Of a stretch of 64,000 bases of DNA, positions 1-9,385 are shown in pieces. The stretch is from Acidobacteriota bacterium (GTDB taxonomy: Bacteria; Acidobacteriota; Terriglobia; Bryobacterales; UBA6623): contig WGMB01000003.1 in assembly GCA_016125275.1 (NCBI GenBank), positions 1-64,000 of the forward strand, read 5' to 3'. Every line of letters begins with the position of its first letter. Position 1 is the first letter of the stretch. The notes beneath the pieces are model-generated. The model was not told where the DNA came from and did no database searches. It saw nothing but the letters and a program-made list of their open reading frames with translations. The translations under genes were made by a program, and so were the position numbers.

Positions 1-477
1 GAAGAAGGCGGCGGCTACACCATCTCCTCCATCAACTACGGAACCCACGTCGAAACCTTCGTCTTCGACCTCACGCCCTCCGAATACGCCGAGTTCATGG
101 CCCCCGTCGAAGGCGAAGAATCCTTCCCCGAAGACGACCCCGACCCCCTCCGCCGGCCCGCCCCGACGCAGGAACCGACGCCCCGCCCGCACATTCCCAC
201 CAATCGCCGCCAATCTCCCACGAATCCCGACAGAATCGACCCCGTCCTCGCCCACCACCTCCGCCAACCGCAGAACGCGCCGCTCCTCCCTCTCCACAAC
301 GCCCCGCCGCCCGCCCGCGACTTCCTCAGCCCCTCCCGCAACTCCCCCGGCTACGGCCTCGTCGCCGAGCCCCGCCTCACCTTCTCCATCCCCCAAACCC
401 ATCCGCCGCTCCTGAGCCCCTCGGAAGCCCGCAAAGCGGCGGCCATTCGTCCGGCCCTACTCATCCAGGCCGGCTAG
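1..477 (+). CDS. Hypothetical protein, 5'-truncated by window edge; frameshifted copy of 8924-9385
   Basis: The open frame runs from the first base to a TAG at 475-477, so the start lies outside the window. Bases 1-312 are nearly identical to 9032-9343. The copy then has about 60 extra bases and afterwards one extra base. As a result the TGA that ends the other copy falls out of frame here (413-415), and the frame runs on for about 20 codons until it overlaps the 3' end of the convergent giant gene by some 21 bases. The N-terminal part is a compact sequence containing YTISSINYGTHVETFVFDL; the C-terminal part is rich in Pro, Arg and Thr and looks disordered. I recognise no family. The altered tail suggests this copy is decaying or has acquired a new C-terminus. 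Confidence 0.5.
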   Translation, partial: EEGGGYTISSINYGTHVETFVFDLTPSEYAEFMAPVEGEESFPEDDPDPLRRPAPTQEPTPRPHIPTNRRQSPTNPDRIDPVLAHHLRQPQNAPLLPLHNAPPPARDFLSPSRNSPGYGLVAEPRLTFSIPQTHPPLLSPSEARKAAAIRPALLIQAG

Positions 478-3400
478 GGCCGCGGCCCGGACCGTGAACC
501 GGGCCACCACGCGGTGATCCTCTCCCGCGCCCACAATCCTAACCTCATAGGCCGCGCCGGGTTCCAGCGGCTGGTGGGGAGTCAAGATCGCTTCGGTCGA
601 CGCCTCCTGAATCTTCCACGACACCCGAGTCGGAACCGCCTCGCCCGAGTCGCTCGAGACCAGTCGCAATCGCTGCAGGCTGGACGGGCCGACCAATCCG
701 TCAAACCGCACAGTGATCGCCGCTTCCGTAGAAACACCCTGCGCGCCATCCACGGGCGTCGCGCTCGCCACCGTGGTCAGCATGGCGGGAGACGACGCGG
801 CCGAAGGCGCGGCGTCGCCGGCAGCCGCCACGCGGAAGACCGTCTCGTAGGGCCACTCCGCCAAACTGGCGCCCGCGGCGCTTCGCAGCATCGACTGGCG
901 GACGCGAACGAGCACTTCGGCCCCGCCTCGCAACGGCAAGTCCGGCACGAAAACCAGGACCCTGCCGCCGTCGGAGAGATCCAGTTCGCCCGTCACGAAC
1001 TCTTCGTCCGCGAGAACCTCCAGGGACGAAGGCACCGACGTAGGATCGAGCGCCTCCGAGAACCTCACGCGGATGGCGGCCGTCGGCAAGACATCGAAAG
1101 CTCCCGGCGGGGGAAGGATCGATACCACATGGGCGGCCGAAGTCCCCAACTCGAAACCGCTCTCGAAAGGTTCAAAAACCAATCCGGCCACGTCTCGAGC
1201 CTTGGGTGACATCCTCACGCCAAATGCGCCGGATGGAGAGGCCGTCGACAGCGGAATCTCCAGCGTCCGGCCATCCGCCGTCAACGCCGGACCGGCCGAC
1301 TCGATCGCTGCGCCGCCCGCCGTCAAGAATACCTCGCCGACCGCGGACGGATCCAAGGGCGACGACAGGGTCAGTGTCACGGCGCCCTGCGAAACTCCGG
1401 CGGCCCCTGCCGGCGGATTGATGCGGAGGACGCGCGGAAGGTCGCCGCCCTCTTGCGTCAGGGGAGCCGCGGCGCCGGTCGTGAACCCGAAGGCGTGGTA
1501 ACCCTGGAAGTTCTTGAGCCCATTACCCGCCGAATCGAAGATCGTCATGTAGACCGAGTGATACGAGTTGGGAGCCAGTACTTCCAGCGGTTGAATGGTG
1601 AGTTGCTGAAAGTTCGAGCTCAGCGACCACGACGTGGGAATGTCCCGGAAGGGGTTGGTGAACCGCAGCACGATATTGCTCGCGACGACCGGCTCATCAA
1701 AATCGACAACGATCGTCACGTTTACAGGAACACCGGAAGACTCCGACACGGGGACCTGGCTGACGATCGTGGGTCGCGTATTGTCTTCCACGTTCGAAGT
1801 GGTGAAAGTAGCCGTTTGCGCAGGCAGAGCATTGCCCGCAAAGTCGGCGGCGGCCTTGGTGTGGATCGTATAGGTCTCGTTCGCCTTGAGAGGCGGCTGG
1901 TACTGCAGCGGCGTGCGGACCGCGACCAAGGCGTCGTTGGAGTCGCGAACTTCGAACAAGTCTCCGGTGTACGAGAACGGATCCAGATCCTCGCTGGGGT
2001 CGACGTTCACGATGACGTTGAGCGGCACGCCGACGGCTCCGTCCAGCGGCTGGAAGCGCGCAATCGTCGGGGGGCCGCCGTCGGTCAGCGCCGTTCCCGT
2101 CGTAAATCCTTCCGGCCCGTTGGATCCGCGCTGGGCAAGGTTGCCGTTGGTATCGGTCACGCCGTCAATCTTGATCAAGAACGATGTGCTGGCCGGGAGC
2201 AAGCCGACAGGAGAAAGCCGAATGAATCGACCCGTCGGATCGAGCGTCGGCTGCGATGCGTAGGGAGTCCCATCCGCCGACGAGGCGAAGTAGACGGTCG
2301 CCGCCGTCACGCTCGCCGGGTCGAGCGTCTCAGTCGACACGATCGTAAACGACACGTCCCGCGGCATATCCGTGGGACCGTTCGCGTTTGTGAAATAGTA
2401 CGGTCCGACGAAATCGAGCTCCGCCTTGGTAGAGAACGACGAGGTGTAAGGCGTCGAGATGGCGTTCCCGGACGTGTCGGACACTCCGGCGATCTCCACG
2501 GTCAGCGTACGACCAATCGGCAGCCCCGCCACCGGAAAGATTTGAATCGTGCGGAGGTTGTCAGCCAACTGCGAAAGGATCGGAACGGGCGTGCCGGCGT
2601 CAAGGATTCGCACATTCTGTGAGTTCACCGTCAGCGGATCCAAGAACTCGCTCATCTCCACGCTGAGCGGCGCCAAAGGCGACACGTTCGTCGCTCCCGA
2701 TGCGGGATCGATCGACACGACGCTGGGCGGTTGCAGATCGACGCCTCCGCCCGTGGTGAAGCCGTAATTGCTGGATGTGCAGCACTGATCGGTCAGGTCG
2801 TTCAGATCGAAGTTCGAGTCGTAGTCCGAGTTGGGGAGCAGCGGCTGATCCGGGCTGAACACGAGGGTCTTGCCGTCAGGAGAGAAAGCCAGGGAGCCTG
2901 TCACCGGCTGGCCCAGATCGTCACGGAAGAACCCCGGCTGAACGCCGGTCTGGTCGATCGCTTCGTTGAATCGCAGGATCAGCTTCGAGTTGACTCCCGC
3001 CTCACTTCCTTGCGGCAGGTAAGAGGTCGCCTCGGGTCGCTCGGTGTCAACGACTGCGCCCGTGTGGAAGGTCCACGACTTGTTGGCCACCGGATTGCCG
3101 GAGGCGTCCTGTACGCCCTGCACCTCCACCGTGTAGGTCGTATCCGGCGCGAGGTACTCGAGCGGCTTCAACGTGGCTACGTCGGCCCGCGTAGACACGA
3201 TCCATTCAGCCGCCGGAACGGGCTGGCCGTTGCGCAACAGGCGGAATGTCGAGTCCCGTATGGTCAACGGGTTGATCGCTTCACTAAAGCGGACGCGGGC
3301 CACCGTGTTGACCGGAGCGGACGGGAACCCGTTGGGGGGCGAGACGGCGCTGATCGCCGGAGAGTTCAGGTCCGGGTCGCCTATGACGTCGAACTGGTAG

Positions 3401-6400
3401 GTCACGCCTTGCTGCAGATGTTGCCCCTGGGTGTTCCGCACGGCAGTGGTAACTACCAGCGCATAGGTCCAGTCCTTGGTCAGGGGCTGCGTCGGGGTCA
3501 CCTCAACCATGTCTCCCTCCGGCGTCACACCGGAGACAGCCTGGACGACCGCTCCGTTGTTGGGCCAGATGTTCGTCAGATAGACCGAGGAACCTGTGAC
3601 GCTCGCCGGATCCAACTGTTGGCTCAACCTCGCGAGGATTCGGCTGTTCGTCGTATTCCCGCCGGCGTTGGTCGCGACGTTGGGAGACACGCCCACAACC
3701 ACCGGTCCTTCCACGGCGGGGTCGGGCGCGATGGAGAACCAATACGGCGTGAGAGCGTTGAGGATCGATCGCGTTCCGTCCGCGGAGATGAACTCCGGAC
3801 GCGGGATCACCTGCACGGTCGCACCACCGGGGAACGGTTGGTCCGGCGTGAACTTCACGATGCGGTTTTCCGCCAGGGATTGCAGGGATCCGCTGATCAA
3901 GTCTCCGTTGACGGTTACATACAGGGCTTGGTTCAGCGTGGCGGGGTCAAAGGCCCTGGTCAACAGGAGCGAGATCGGCGCATCCGCGGGCGCCCCGTCG
4001 GAACCGTTCTTCGGCCGCATGTCCTTGACGGCGAACTGCGAGTTGTCCGTGCCGCCAATGTCCTGCAGCGTGAACTGCACGGCTTGGTCGGCGGAAAGCT
4101 CATTGCCCGCGACGTCTCGCACGGCCTTCGCCACGATGACGGTTGCCGACCCCTCCGAGAATCCCCCCGTGATGCCGACCCGAAACCGCACGCTCTTGTT
4201 CGCATTGAAGGTCTCGACGAATGATGCCGAACCTTGTCTGCCGTTGTTCAAAAAGAACAGGTTGTTGGCATTCAGCGTCGAAGGGTCGATCGCCTCGGAG
4301 AAGGTCATCTCCACGCTGAGGTTCTGAGAGAGATTGAAGATCTTCGTCGAGCCGTCCGCCGGGTCCGAAGAGATCAACTGGGGCGGCGTCGTATCCATTG
4401 CTCCGGAACCTGCCGTGAACAGCAACGGCTCGAAGACAGTCATCTGATTGCCGACATAGTCGGTCGGCGTCGACAACACCTGACCGCGAACCACGTCCAC
4501 CTTGTAAGCGGCGTTGGGCAGGAGTTGGGGAACCGGCGTGATCTCCACGTTGTTGCCGACAGCCGTCATCGTGGAAGGCGCGAGCGAATACACTCCGTCT
4601 CGGTACACCAGCAGTTGGAGCTTCGCCGGCGTCAAGGAGCCCGGCGCGATGCCCTCGTTGAAGGTGAGGGTGATCTTCTGTCCCAGCGGCACGCCGGTGG
4701 CTCCGCGCGCCGGCGTTGTCGAGAGCAGCGTGGGCCCTGTGTTGTCGATGACGCCGGACGACGCCTGGAAGCTCGACGTGAAGTTCGGCATCACGTTGCC
4801 TGCCAAGTCCCTCAATCCCTTGAGCTCGATGCCTGTTCCGCTGGTCGATGTCCCCGAGGGCAAACGCAGCTCGTTGTTGCCGAACAACTGCAGCGCCTTG
4901 TTGGAGCCCAGCAGGCGCGCGCTCTGCGAAGTGACCGAACCGGGATCAATGGCTTCCGAGAGAATGACGGACACCATTGCATTGGGAGGAACCCCAGTCG
5001 CACCGTTCGGCGGCGAGACGCTCAGTACCGACGGTGCGACGACATCAACCGAGCCGCCCGTCACGTAGCTCTGTTCGCGCCGATGATTCCAGCCATCCAC
5101 ATCGAACAGGCCGGGCCCAACGACCAGCCTGTACGAGGAATACGGCAGCAGATTGACCGACGGCTTGAGCGTGACCTCGTTGGACTTCGAAAAGATGAAG
5201 GTCGCAGGAACGGCCCCGTTCGGTCCCAGCACACGAAGGGTGCTCGGATTGACGGAAGCGGCGATGATGTCCCGGGTGAAGGTCACCCGGAAAGAGGGGT
5301 TCAACGGGATGGGCGCGCTGCCGTCCGGGAAGAACGAGGCCGAAGGGAACGTGGAGGAGACGCCGCTGGTCGTGAAGTTCGAAACGACCGGGCCCGCCAG
5401 CGACAAGCCGGCCATGTCACGCAAATTCTCCAAAACGATCTTGTAGCTCGTTCCAGGCAATAGGTCCGATGCCGGATCGAGGATGATCTGCGGCCCTTGA
5501 TCCTCGGGCGCCTGCTGAATCTGGACGGGAACTTCGACCCCGTTGCGCTCCAGGGCGATCTTCGTCCCAGGCCCAATCAGATTGACGCGTTCGCTGAAGA
5601 GCAGCCGAATGTTGCTGGCCAGCGGAAAATCCGTGGAACCGTTGGGCGGCGCCGTCGCCACGAGCTGCGGGGCCGTGTGATCATCCGTGAAGCCCGCCAC
5701 GAAGCTCGTATAGGGCCCTCCGGAACCATACCGCGGCCGCCCGGTCAACGACGCCAACTCGGAGCCGTAGACCTCATGCGTCGCCCCCGCCCACAGGGGC
5801 TGGGTCAAGGTACAGGCCACGCTGGACCAGTCCGCCGCCAAACTGCAGTCGAGCGGCATCTTCGTTCCGCTAAATTCCTCCTGGACATACCAGGCCGCCG
5901 GATCAAAGTCGGCCGGATCAACTTTGGGACTGATCTCGACAAACAGCGAGGCGTTGCGCGGCACGACATACAGCGTGCCGGCGGAAGCCGTAACCGACGT
6001 ATTGTCCGGTCCCGCGCCTGTACGGAACGTCGACGAGAAAGGAGGCATCAGGTCCGCCCCGCCCAGATCCTTGAGCCCGTTGATCGTCAACGTGTAATCG
6101 CTCGACGGCGTCAGCGCGCTCGTCGGACGGATGGAAAGGAATCGGCCGTCCGGAGAGACCACGAGTTGCACGGCAACCAAGACGGCTCCGCGCTTGAGAG
6201 TCACCGTCGAGTTGCTGACCGTGCCTGGATCCACGGAACCAGGCAAGGTCACGATCACGCGCCGATTCGTCGGCGCGCCGATCTGCCCGTTGGGCGGATC
6301 GACCTGAGCCGTCGTCCCGGGGGCATAGCCCCAGCGGCCCGGAACCGGAATGTTGCCGGCCGCTCCGAAACCAATGATCTTGTCCCCGGGAGCCCCGTCC

Positions 6401-7311
6401 CAAAGCGCATTGCCGTTCTGGTCTAAGAACCAGTTGCCTTGATGGAAAACCCCGACCTGGACCTTGCCGTCGCCGTTCCAATCTCCCGTTACGGGGGTCA
6501 CGCCGGCCCAGCCGAATGGGTACTGCTGGTCGACGACGCCCCCGTCCCAAAGGCCGTTGCCGTCGTAGTCCAGGAACCAGAACCCGCCGCTGAAGACGCC
6601 CACCTGATCGCGCCCGTCGCCATCCCAATCCCCCACGAGCATGGTCGCACCGGCCCAGCCGAGATTGATGGCTCGGTCGGTGGCTCCACCGTCCCAAACC
6701 TGGTTACCGTCATAGTCCAGGAACCAAGTGCCGCCCGCGAAAAAGCCGACTTCGGAGGCTCCATCGCCATTCCAATCGCCGACGTGCGGCTCCGCGCCGG
6801 GCCAGCCGAAGGAGAACGCTCGATCGGTCGGCGCGCCGTCCCACAGACGGTTGCCGTTGAAATCCAGAAACCACGAGCCGTTGTTGTAAACCCCCACATC
6901 GGTGGCTCCGTCCCCATTCCAGTCGCCGACAACCGGTGAGGTTCCTTGCCAACCAAAGGGGTACATCTTGTCGACGACGCCCCCGTCCCAATACCCATCC
7001 CCGTTGTAATCGAGGTACCAGAAACCGCCGGCGAAGACCCCGGCCGACTCGCGGCCGTCGCCATCCCAATCGCCAACGACGATCTCGGCGCCGGGAAAGC
7101 CAAGAAAGAAAGCGAGATCAGAGGTCGGGTCGAACAAACCGTCGCCGGTCACGTCCAAAATCCACTGGCCGCCGTTGTAAATACCGACTTGATCGGGCTG
7201 TCCCGCAGCTCGCGCGATCTCGAGACTTGCCGCCGGCGAAGTCGTGACCGCCAAACTCAAACCCAGGACGCACACCCAAGACAAGACGCCAAGCGTCGGA
7301 AAGAGCCTCAT
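457..7311 (-). CDS. Giant secreted FG-GAP/VCBS and Ig-like (Big_5) repeat protein
   Basis: About 2284 residues. The start was placed at 7311 (MRLFPTLG) and not ten codons upstream, because AGGGGGGATCA precedes it and a clean signal peptide follows (hydrophobic core, cut near TTSPAAS). Residues about 35-320 hold five full copies of a 49-residue repeat with the core VGDW(D/N)GDG and WFLDxNGNxxWDG, plus a partial first copy. These Asp-rich turns resemble calcium-binding FG-GAP/VCBS blades. The remainder is about 18 tandem domains of 100-120 residues, each opening with a PPNGATGVP-like turn followed by a VxFSEAID-like strand. This is the pattern of SbsA/Big_5 Ig-like domains. I see no LPXTG, PEP-CTERM or beta-barrel anchor. 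Likely an extracellular stalk or adhesin; its partner is unknown. Confidence 0.85.
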   Translation of the reverse strand: MRLFPTLGVLSWVCVLGLSLAVTTSPAASLEIARAAGQPDQVGIYNGGQWILDVTGDGLFDPTSDLAFFLGFPGAEIVVGDWDGDGRESAGVFAGGFWYLDYNGDGYWDGGVVDKMYPFGWQGTSPVVGDWNGDGATDVGVYNNGSWFLDFNGNRLWDGAPTDRAFSFGWPGAEPHVGDWNGDGASEVGFFAGGTWFLDYDGNQVWDGGATDRAINLGWAGATMLVGDWDGDGRDQVGVFSGGFWFLDYDGNGLWDGGVVDQQYPFGWAGVTPVTGDWNGDGKVQVGVFHQGNWFLDQNGNALWDGAPGDKIIGFGAAGNIPVPGRWGYAPGTTAQVDPPNGQIGAPTNRRVIVTLPGSVDPGTVSNSTVTLKRGAVLVAVQLVVSPDGRFLSIRPTSALTPSSDYTLTINGLKDLGGADLMPPFSSTFRTGAGPDNTSVTASAGTLYVVPRNASLFVEISPKVDPADFDPAAWYVQEEFSGTKMPLDCSLAADWSSVACTLTQPLWAGATHEVYGSELASLTGRPRYGSGGPYTSFVAGFTDDHTAPQLVATAPPNGSTDFPLASNIRLLFSERVNLIGPGTKIALERNGVEVPVQIQQAPEDQGPQIILDPASDLLPGTSYKIVLENLRDMAGLSLAGPVVSNFTTSGVSSTFPSASFFPDGSAPIPLNPSFRVTFTRDIIAASVNPSTLRVLGPNGAVPATFIFSKSNEVTLKPSVNLLPYSSYRLVVGPGLFDVDGWNHRREQSYVTGGSVDVVAPSVLSVSPPNGATGVPPNAMVSVILSEAIDPGSVTSQSARLLGSNKALQLFGNNELRLPSGTSTSGTGIELKGLRDLAGNVMPNFTSSFQASSGVIDNTGPTLLSTTPARGATGVPLGQKITLTFNEGIAPGSLTPAKLQLLVYRDGVYSLAPSTMTAVGNNVEITPVPQLLPNAAYKVDVVRGQVLSTPTDYVGNQMTVFEPLLFTAGSGAMDTTPPQLISSDPADGSTKIFNLSQNLSVEMTFSEAIDPSTLNANNLFFLNNGRQGSASFVETFNANKSVRFRVGITGGFSEGSATVIVAKAVRDVAGNELSADQAVQFTLQDIGGTDNSQFAVKDMRPKNGSDGAPADAPISLLLTRAFDPATLNQALYVTVNGDLISGSLQSLAENRIVKFTPDQPFPGGATVQVIPRPEFISADGTRSILNALTPYWFSIAPDPAVEGPVVVGVSPNVATNAGGNTTNSRILARLSQQLDPASVTGSSVYLTNIWPNNGAVVQAVSGVTPEGDMVEVTPTQPLTKDWTYALVVTTAVRNTQGQHLQQGVTYQFDVIGDPDLNSPAISAVSPPNGFPSAPVNTVARVRFSEAINPLTIRDSTFRLLRNGQPVPAAEWIVSTRADVATLKPLEYLAPDTTYTVEVQGVQDASGNPVANKSWTFHTGAVVDTERPEATSYLPQGSEAGVNSKLILRFNEAIDQTGVQPGFFRDDLGQPVTGSLAFSPDGKTLVFSPDQPLLPNSDYDSNFDLNDLTDQCCTSSNYGFTTGGGVDLQPPSVVSIDPASGATNVSPLAPLSVEMSEFLDPLTVNSQNVRILDAGTPVPILSQLADNLRTIQIFPVAGLPIGRTLTVEIAGVSDTSGNAISTPYTSSFSTKAELDFVGPYYFTNANGPTDMPRDVSFTIVSTETLDPASVTAATVYFASSADGTPYASQPTLDPTGRFIRLSPVGLLPASTSFLIKIDGVTDTNGNLAQRGSNGPEGFTTGTALTDGGPPTIARFQPLDGAVGVPLNVIVNVDPSEDLDPFSYTGDLFEVRDSNDALVAVRTPLQYQPPLKANETYTIHTKAAADFAGNALPAQTATFTTSNVEDNTRPTIVSQVPVSESSGVPVNVTIVVDFDEPVVASNIVLRFTNPFRDIPTSWSLSSNFQQLTIQPLEVLAPNSYHSVYMTIFDSAGNGLKNFQGYHAFGFTTGAAAPLTQEGGDLPRVLRINPPAGAAGVSQGAVTLTLSSPLDPSAVGEVFLTAGGAAIESAGPALTADGRTLEIPLSTASPSGAFGVRMSPKARDVAGLVFEPFESGFELGTSAAHVVSILPPPGAFDVLPTAAIRVRFSEALDPTSVPSSLEVLADEEFVTGELDLSDGGRVLVFVPDLPLRGGAEVLVRVRQSMLRSAAGASLAEWPYETVFRVAAAGDAAPSAASSPAMLTTVASATPVDGAQGVSTEAAITVRFDGLVGPSSLQRLRLVSSDSGEAVPTRVSWKIQEASTEAILTPHQPLEPGAAYEVRIVGAGEDHRVVARFTVRAAALAGLDE

Positions 7312-7714
7312 TGATCCCCCCTCGAATAGCCTGCCATGCAAAAATCAAACAGCGCTCCGGCGCCACCGCGGCAAGTACGCGGAGCCCCAACTGGAGCGCA
7401 ATGACAATACCGAAACGGAGAGCGGCCGGCCCGAACAACCCAAAGGGCCACCGCCGTTTTGATGTCGCCGTATTGTAGTTCGCCAGGTTACAGTCAGTAA
7501 AGGCGCGGGCTTCGGAACAGTTTCAAACCGCGCGGGTGCGGCGTTCAGATTGAGCCTTGCCCCAGACTTCCTTGCCCAGGATCGCCAACCGAGGGTTGCG
7601 CGCGTCCCTCCGCCGTCTGGTCTCGAACCCTGCGTCAGTACCTTTTCATACATTCAAGCTGGCGTCGCCCGACCGGCGTTGGCCGAGCCGCGGAACAGCC
7701 GGGGATCGAAGCTG
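7312..7714. other. Intergenic region upstream of the giant repeat gene
   Basis: About 400 bases between the start of the giant repeat gene and the end of the DUF4926-like gene. Short open frames cover it on both strands, but none has a convincing start or composition. It should hold the promoter of the giant gene, but no clear -35/-10 pair stands out. I see no repeat or RNA gene. Confidence 0.4.
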
Positions 7715-7960
7715 TCAGCTCCACGCCCCGCCCCCGGATTCTTTCCGCTGCCCTCCAGCTCCGCCATCGCTGGAAGCGACGAGTGCCAACTCCTCCGGGA
7801 ATAAAGTGACGACTGAGCATTCCGGACTAAGATCGGAAAATTCCACGTCATAGCCTTCCCTGGGAAACTCATACGCCATAACGATCGTTCCCTCGACGCC
7901 AGGGACGAGGCCGTCCTTCGGGCACTTCAGTCGAACCACGTCGTAGAAGTGGTATTTCAT
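7715..7960 (-). CDS. Small DUF4926-like protein
   Basis: 81 residues. The first 60 (HFYDVVRLKCPKDGLVPG, then GTIVMAYEFPREGYDVEF) match what I recall of the DUF4926 family: a short beta-rich protein with DVVxL at the front, a GxxGTIV turn and a YxVEF strand. The last 20 residues are Gly/Ser-rich and probably disordered. GGAGAG sits almost against the ATG, an unusually short spacing. It lies downstream of an RHS-family remnant on the same strand, the kind of place where immunity genes of polymorphic toxins are found. That role is inference; the function is not known to me. Confidence 0.6.
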   Translation of the reverse strand: MKYHFYDVVRLKCPKDGLVPGVEGTIVMAYEFPREGYDVEFSDLSPECSVVTLFPEELALVASSDGGAGGQRKESGGGAWS

Positions 7961-8246
7961 CTCTCCGGTATCCCCGCTACAAATCTCAGTTGCTTTGAGT
8001 GACTGACAGCGGCGACGAGACGCGAAGGGGCAGAGGATTGCTAGTCTCAGGATTCAGGCGGTCCAACCAGATCGCGCATCCCGTTTGATCTCCATTGGCT
8101 GGCGGGGCAAGCCATATCACGCACGCAAGGAGGTGCCAGCGTAGCGAGGGCGAAGCCCAGCTGTAAGGTCTCACTTTTCCTCTTCCTCCTTTTGCGGCGC
8201 CAATCCAGTCTTGCCTTGCTGCCGTCGATGCAAGTCAATGGCGCCG
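7961..8246. other. Spacer between DUF4926-like gene and RHS remnant
   Basis: 286 bases in which no frame on either strand gives a recognisable protein. It may be the decayed toxin tip of the RHS gene, but I cannot show that. Confidence 0.3.
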
Positions 8247-8504
8247 TCAAAGGCGAGGCCGTAGTCGGCTACTGTCGCGGAGTGCGGGATTTGCGGATTG
8301 TTCAACAGGCGGGTATTTGAAAGAACGCTCATCCGTCACCGACCGCGTCGAACCCAATTGGTCCGTCGTTCGGAGGAACCGCCCGCCGCTCGACGGGGCC
8401 TGACTGGAGTACTCCGCGGCCAGATGCCCGAAGGCGTCATACACATACGTCGTCATGCCCCCGTCGGCCTTGCTCGCGCGATTGCCTCCGCATGATACTG
8501 ACAC
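8247..8504 (-). pseudogene. RHS-repeat core fragment (decayed)
   Basis: The open frame of 85 codons contains GGMTTYVYDAFGHLAAEYSS and, about 15 residues later, RFLRTTDQLGSTRSVTDE. These two strings are the hallmark of the RHS/YD-repeat associated core: a TYxYDAxG turn followed by a TDxLGSTRxVTD strand. Intact RHS proteins are usually over 1000 residues. Here only about 45 residues of core survive, with no upstream YD repeats and no PxxxxDPxG motif. The codons after DER are unrelated to the family. This is a remnant of an RHS or polymorphic-toxin gene, presumably left by recombination. Confidence 0.6.
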
Positions 8505-8607
8505 TCGGCCACAGTGGAAAGGTTGCCAAGATCCGGACAGTTGGGGCTTTGCAAACCACCGGTGTCAACCGGACCGGGACGAATAGGGATACCGCCCTGT
8601 TCCCTCC

Positions 8608-8626
8608 CGCGCCCCAGCGGGGCGCG
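8608..8626. repeat. Perfect 8-bp stem, 3-nt loop (REP-like hairpin)
   Basis: CGCGCCCC at 8608-8615 pairs with GGGGCGCG at 8619-8626 around an AGC loop. There is no T-run, so it is not an obvious terminator. Together with the similar hairpin at 8687-8703 it looks like a dispersed GC-rich palindromic element. Confidence 0.55.
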
Positions 8627-8686
8627 TGCAGAAATCAGCCCCGGGTGAAACGCGGGGAGCCAGAACGCCCCAGCCCACCCTCTGCC

Positions 8687-8703
8687 GCGCCCCGGAGGGG
8701 CGC
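8687..8703. repeat. Perfect 7-bp stem, 3-nt loop (REP-like hairpin)
   Basis: GCGCCCC at 8687-8693 pairs with GGGGCGC at 8697-8703 around a GGA loop. The stem is almost the same as in the hairpin at 8608-8626, about 70 bases away. The pair probably forms one composite element. Confidence 0.55.
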
Positions 8704-8923
8704 AGCCAACGCCCTATCCCGCATTTCACAACTCTATAAGCCTAAACCTATCAACAACATCCAACCGCCACCCCATCAGAAAGCTTGGTAACCCAAGTTA
8801 CCCTGGAATCGCGGGCCAGAAGCCATTCCTCCCAGCCCAAATGTCAGGTCAAATGCATCCAAACCTGACAAATCCGGACATTTCGACCCGACCCGAACCC
8901 CCATCGCGATAGAACACACCCTC

Positions 8924-9385
8924 ATGGTCACCCTGCCCAACCAAGGCCTGCGCCGCCGCATCGAACGCCTCGAGCGCCGCCTGCCGCCCCTTCTCGACCG
9001 CCCCGAAGTCACCATCCGCGTCTTCGGCAACGAAGAAGGCGGCGGCTACACCATCTCCTCCATCAACTACGGAACCCACGTCGAAACCTTCGTCTTCGAC
9101 CTCACGCCCTCCGAATACGCCGAGTTCATGGCCCCCGTCGAAGGCGAAGAGTCCTTCCCGGAAGACGACCCCGAACCCCTCCGCCGGCCCGCCTCCACGC
9201 AAGAACCGACGCCACCGGCACGCATTCCCACCAATCGCCGCCAATCTCCCACGAATCCCGACACAATCGACCCCGTCCTCGCCCACCACCTCCGCCAACC
9301 CCAAGACGCGCCGCCCCTCCCTCTCCGCAACGCCGCGCCGCCCCGCCTCTCCTTCACTTCCCCCAAGCCCAACCTCCGCTCCTGA
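8924..9385 (+). CDS. Hypothetical protein, intact copy of the 1-477 repeat
   Basis: 153 residues starting with ATG. The N-terminus (LRRRIERLERRLPPLL) is a short charged helix. It is followed by a small alpha/beta region (VTIRVFGNEEGGGYTISSIN), then a Pro/Arg/Thr-rich tail that is probably disordered. A near-identical copy begins at or before the left edge of the window, 9031 bases away in the same orientation. No family is recognised. The two copies suggest a lineage-specific dispersed gene; the high identity implies recent duplication or gene conversion. Confidence 0.5.
   Translation: MVTLPNQGLRRRIERLERRLPPLLDRPEVTIRVFGNEEGGGYTISSINYGTHVETFVFDLTPSEYAEFMAPVEGEESFPEDDPEPLRRPASTQEPTPPARIPTNRRQSPTNPDTIDPVLAHHLRQPQDAPPLPLRNAAPPRLSFTSPKPNLRS

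Larger units (their letters stand above)
8505..8923. other. Intergenic region with two GC hairpins
   Basis: About 420 bases without a supported gene. It holds the two hairpins listed separately (8608-8626 and 8687-8703). The approximately 150 bases before 8924 probably contain the promoter of the small hypothetical gene; no consensus was identified. Confidence 0.4.

Noticed and set aside
2731-4224. Long plus-strand open frames opposite the giant Ig-like gene
   Set aside because: Composition is Arg/Val/Gly-rich with no family match and no ribosome binding site; the minus strand shows clear tandem domains.
8247-8504. Functional short RHS gene
   Set aside because: Only one partial core is present and the flanks do not match the family; called a remnant.
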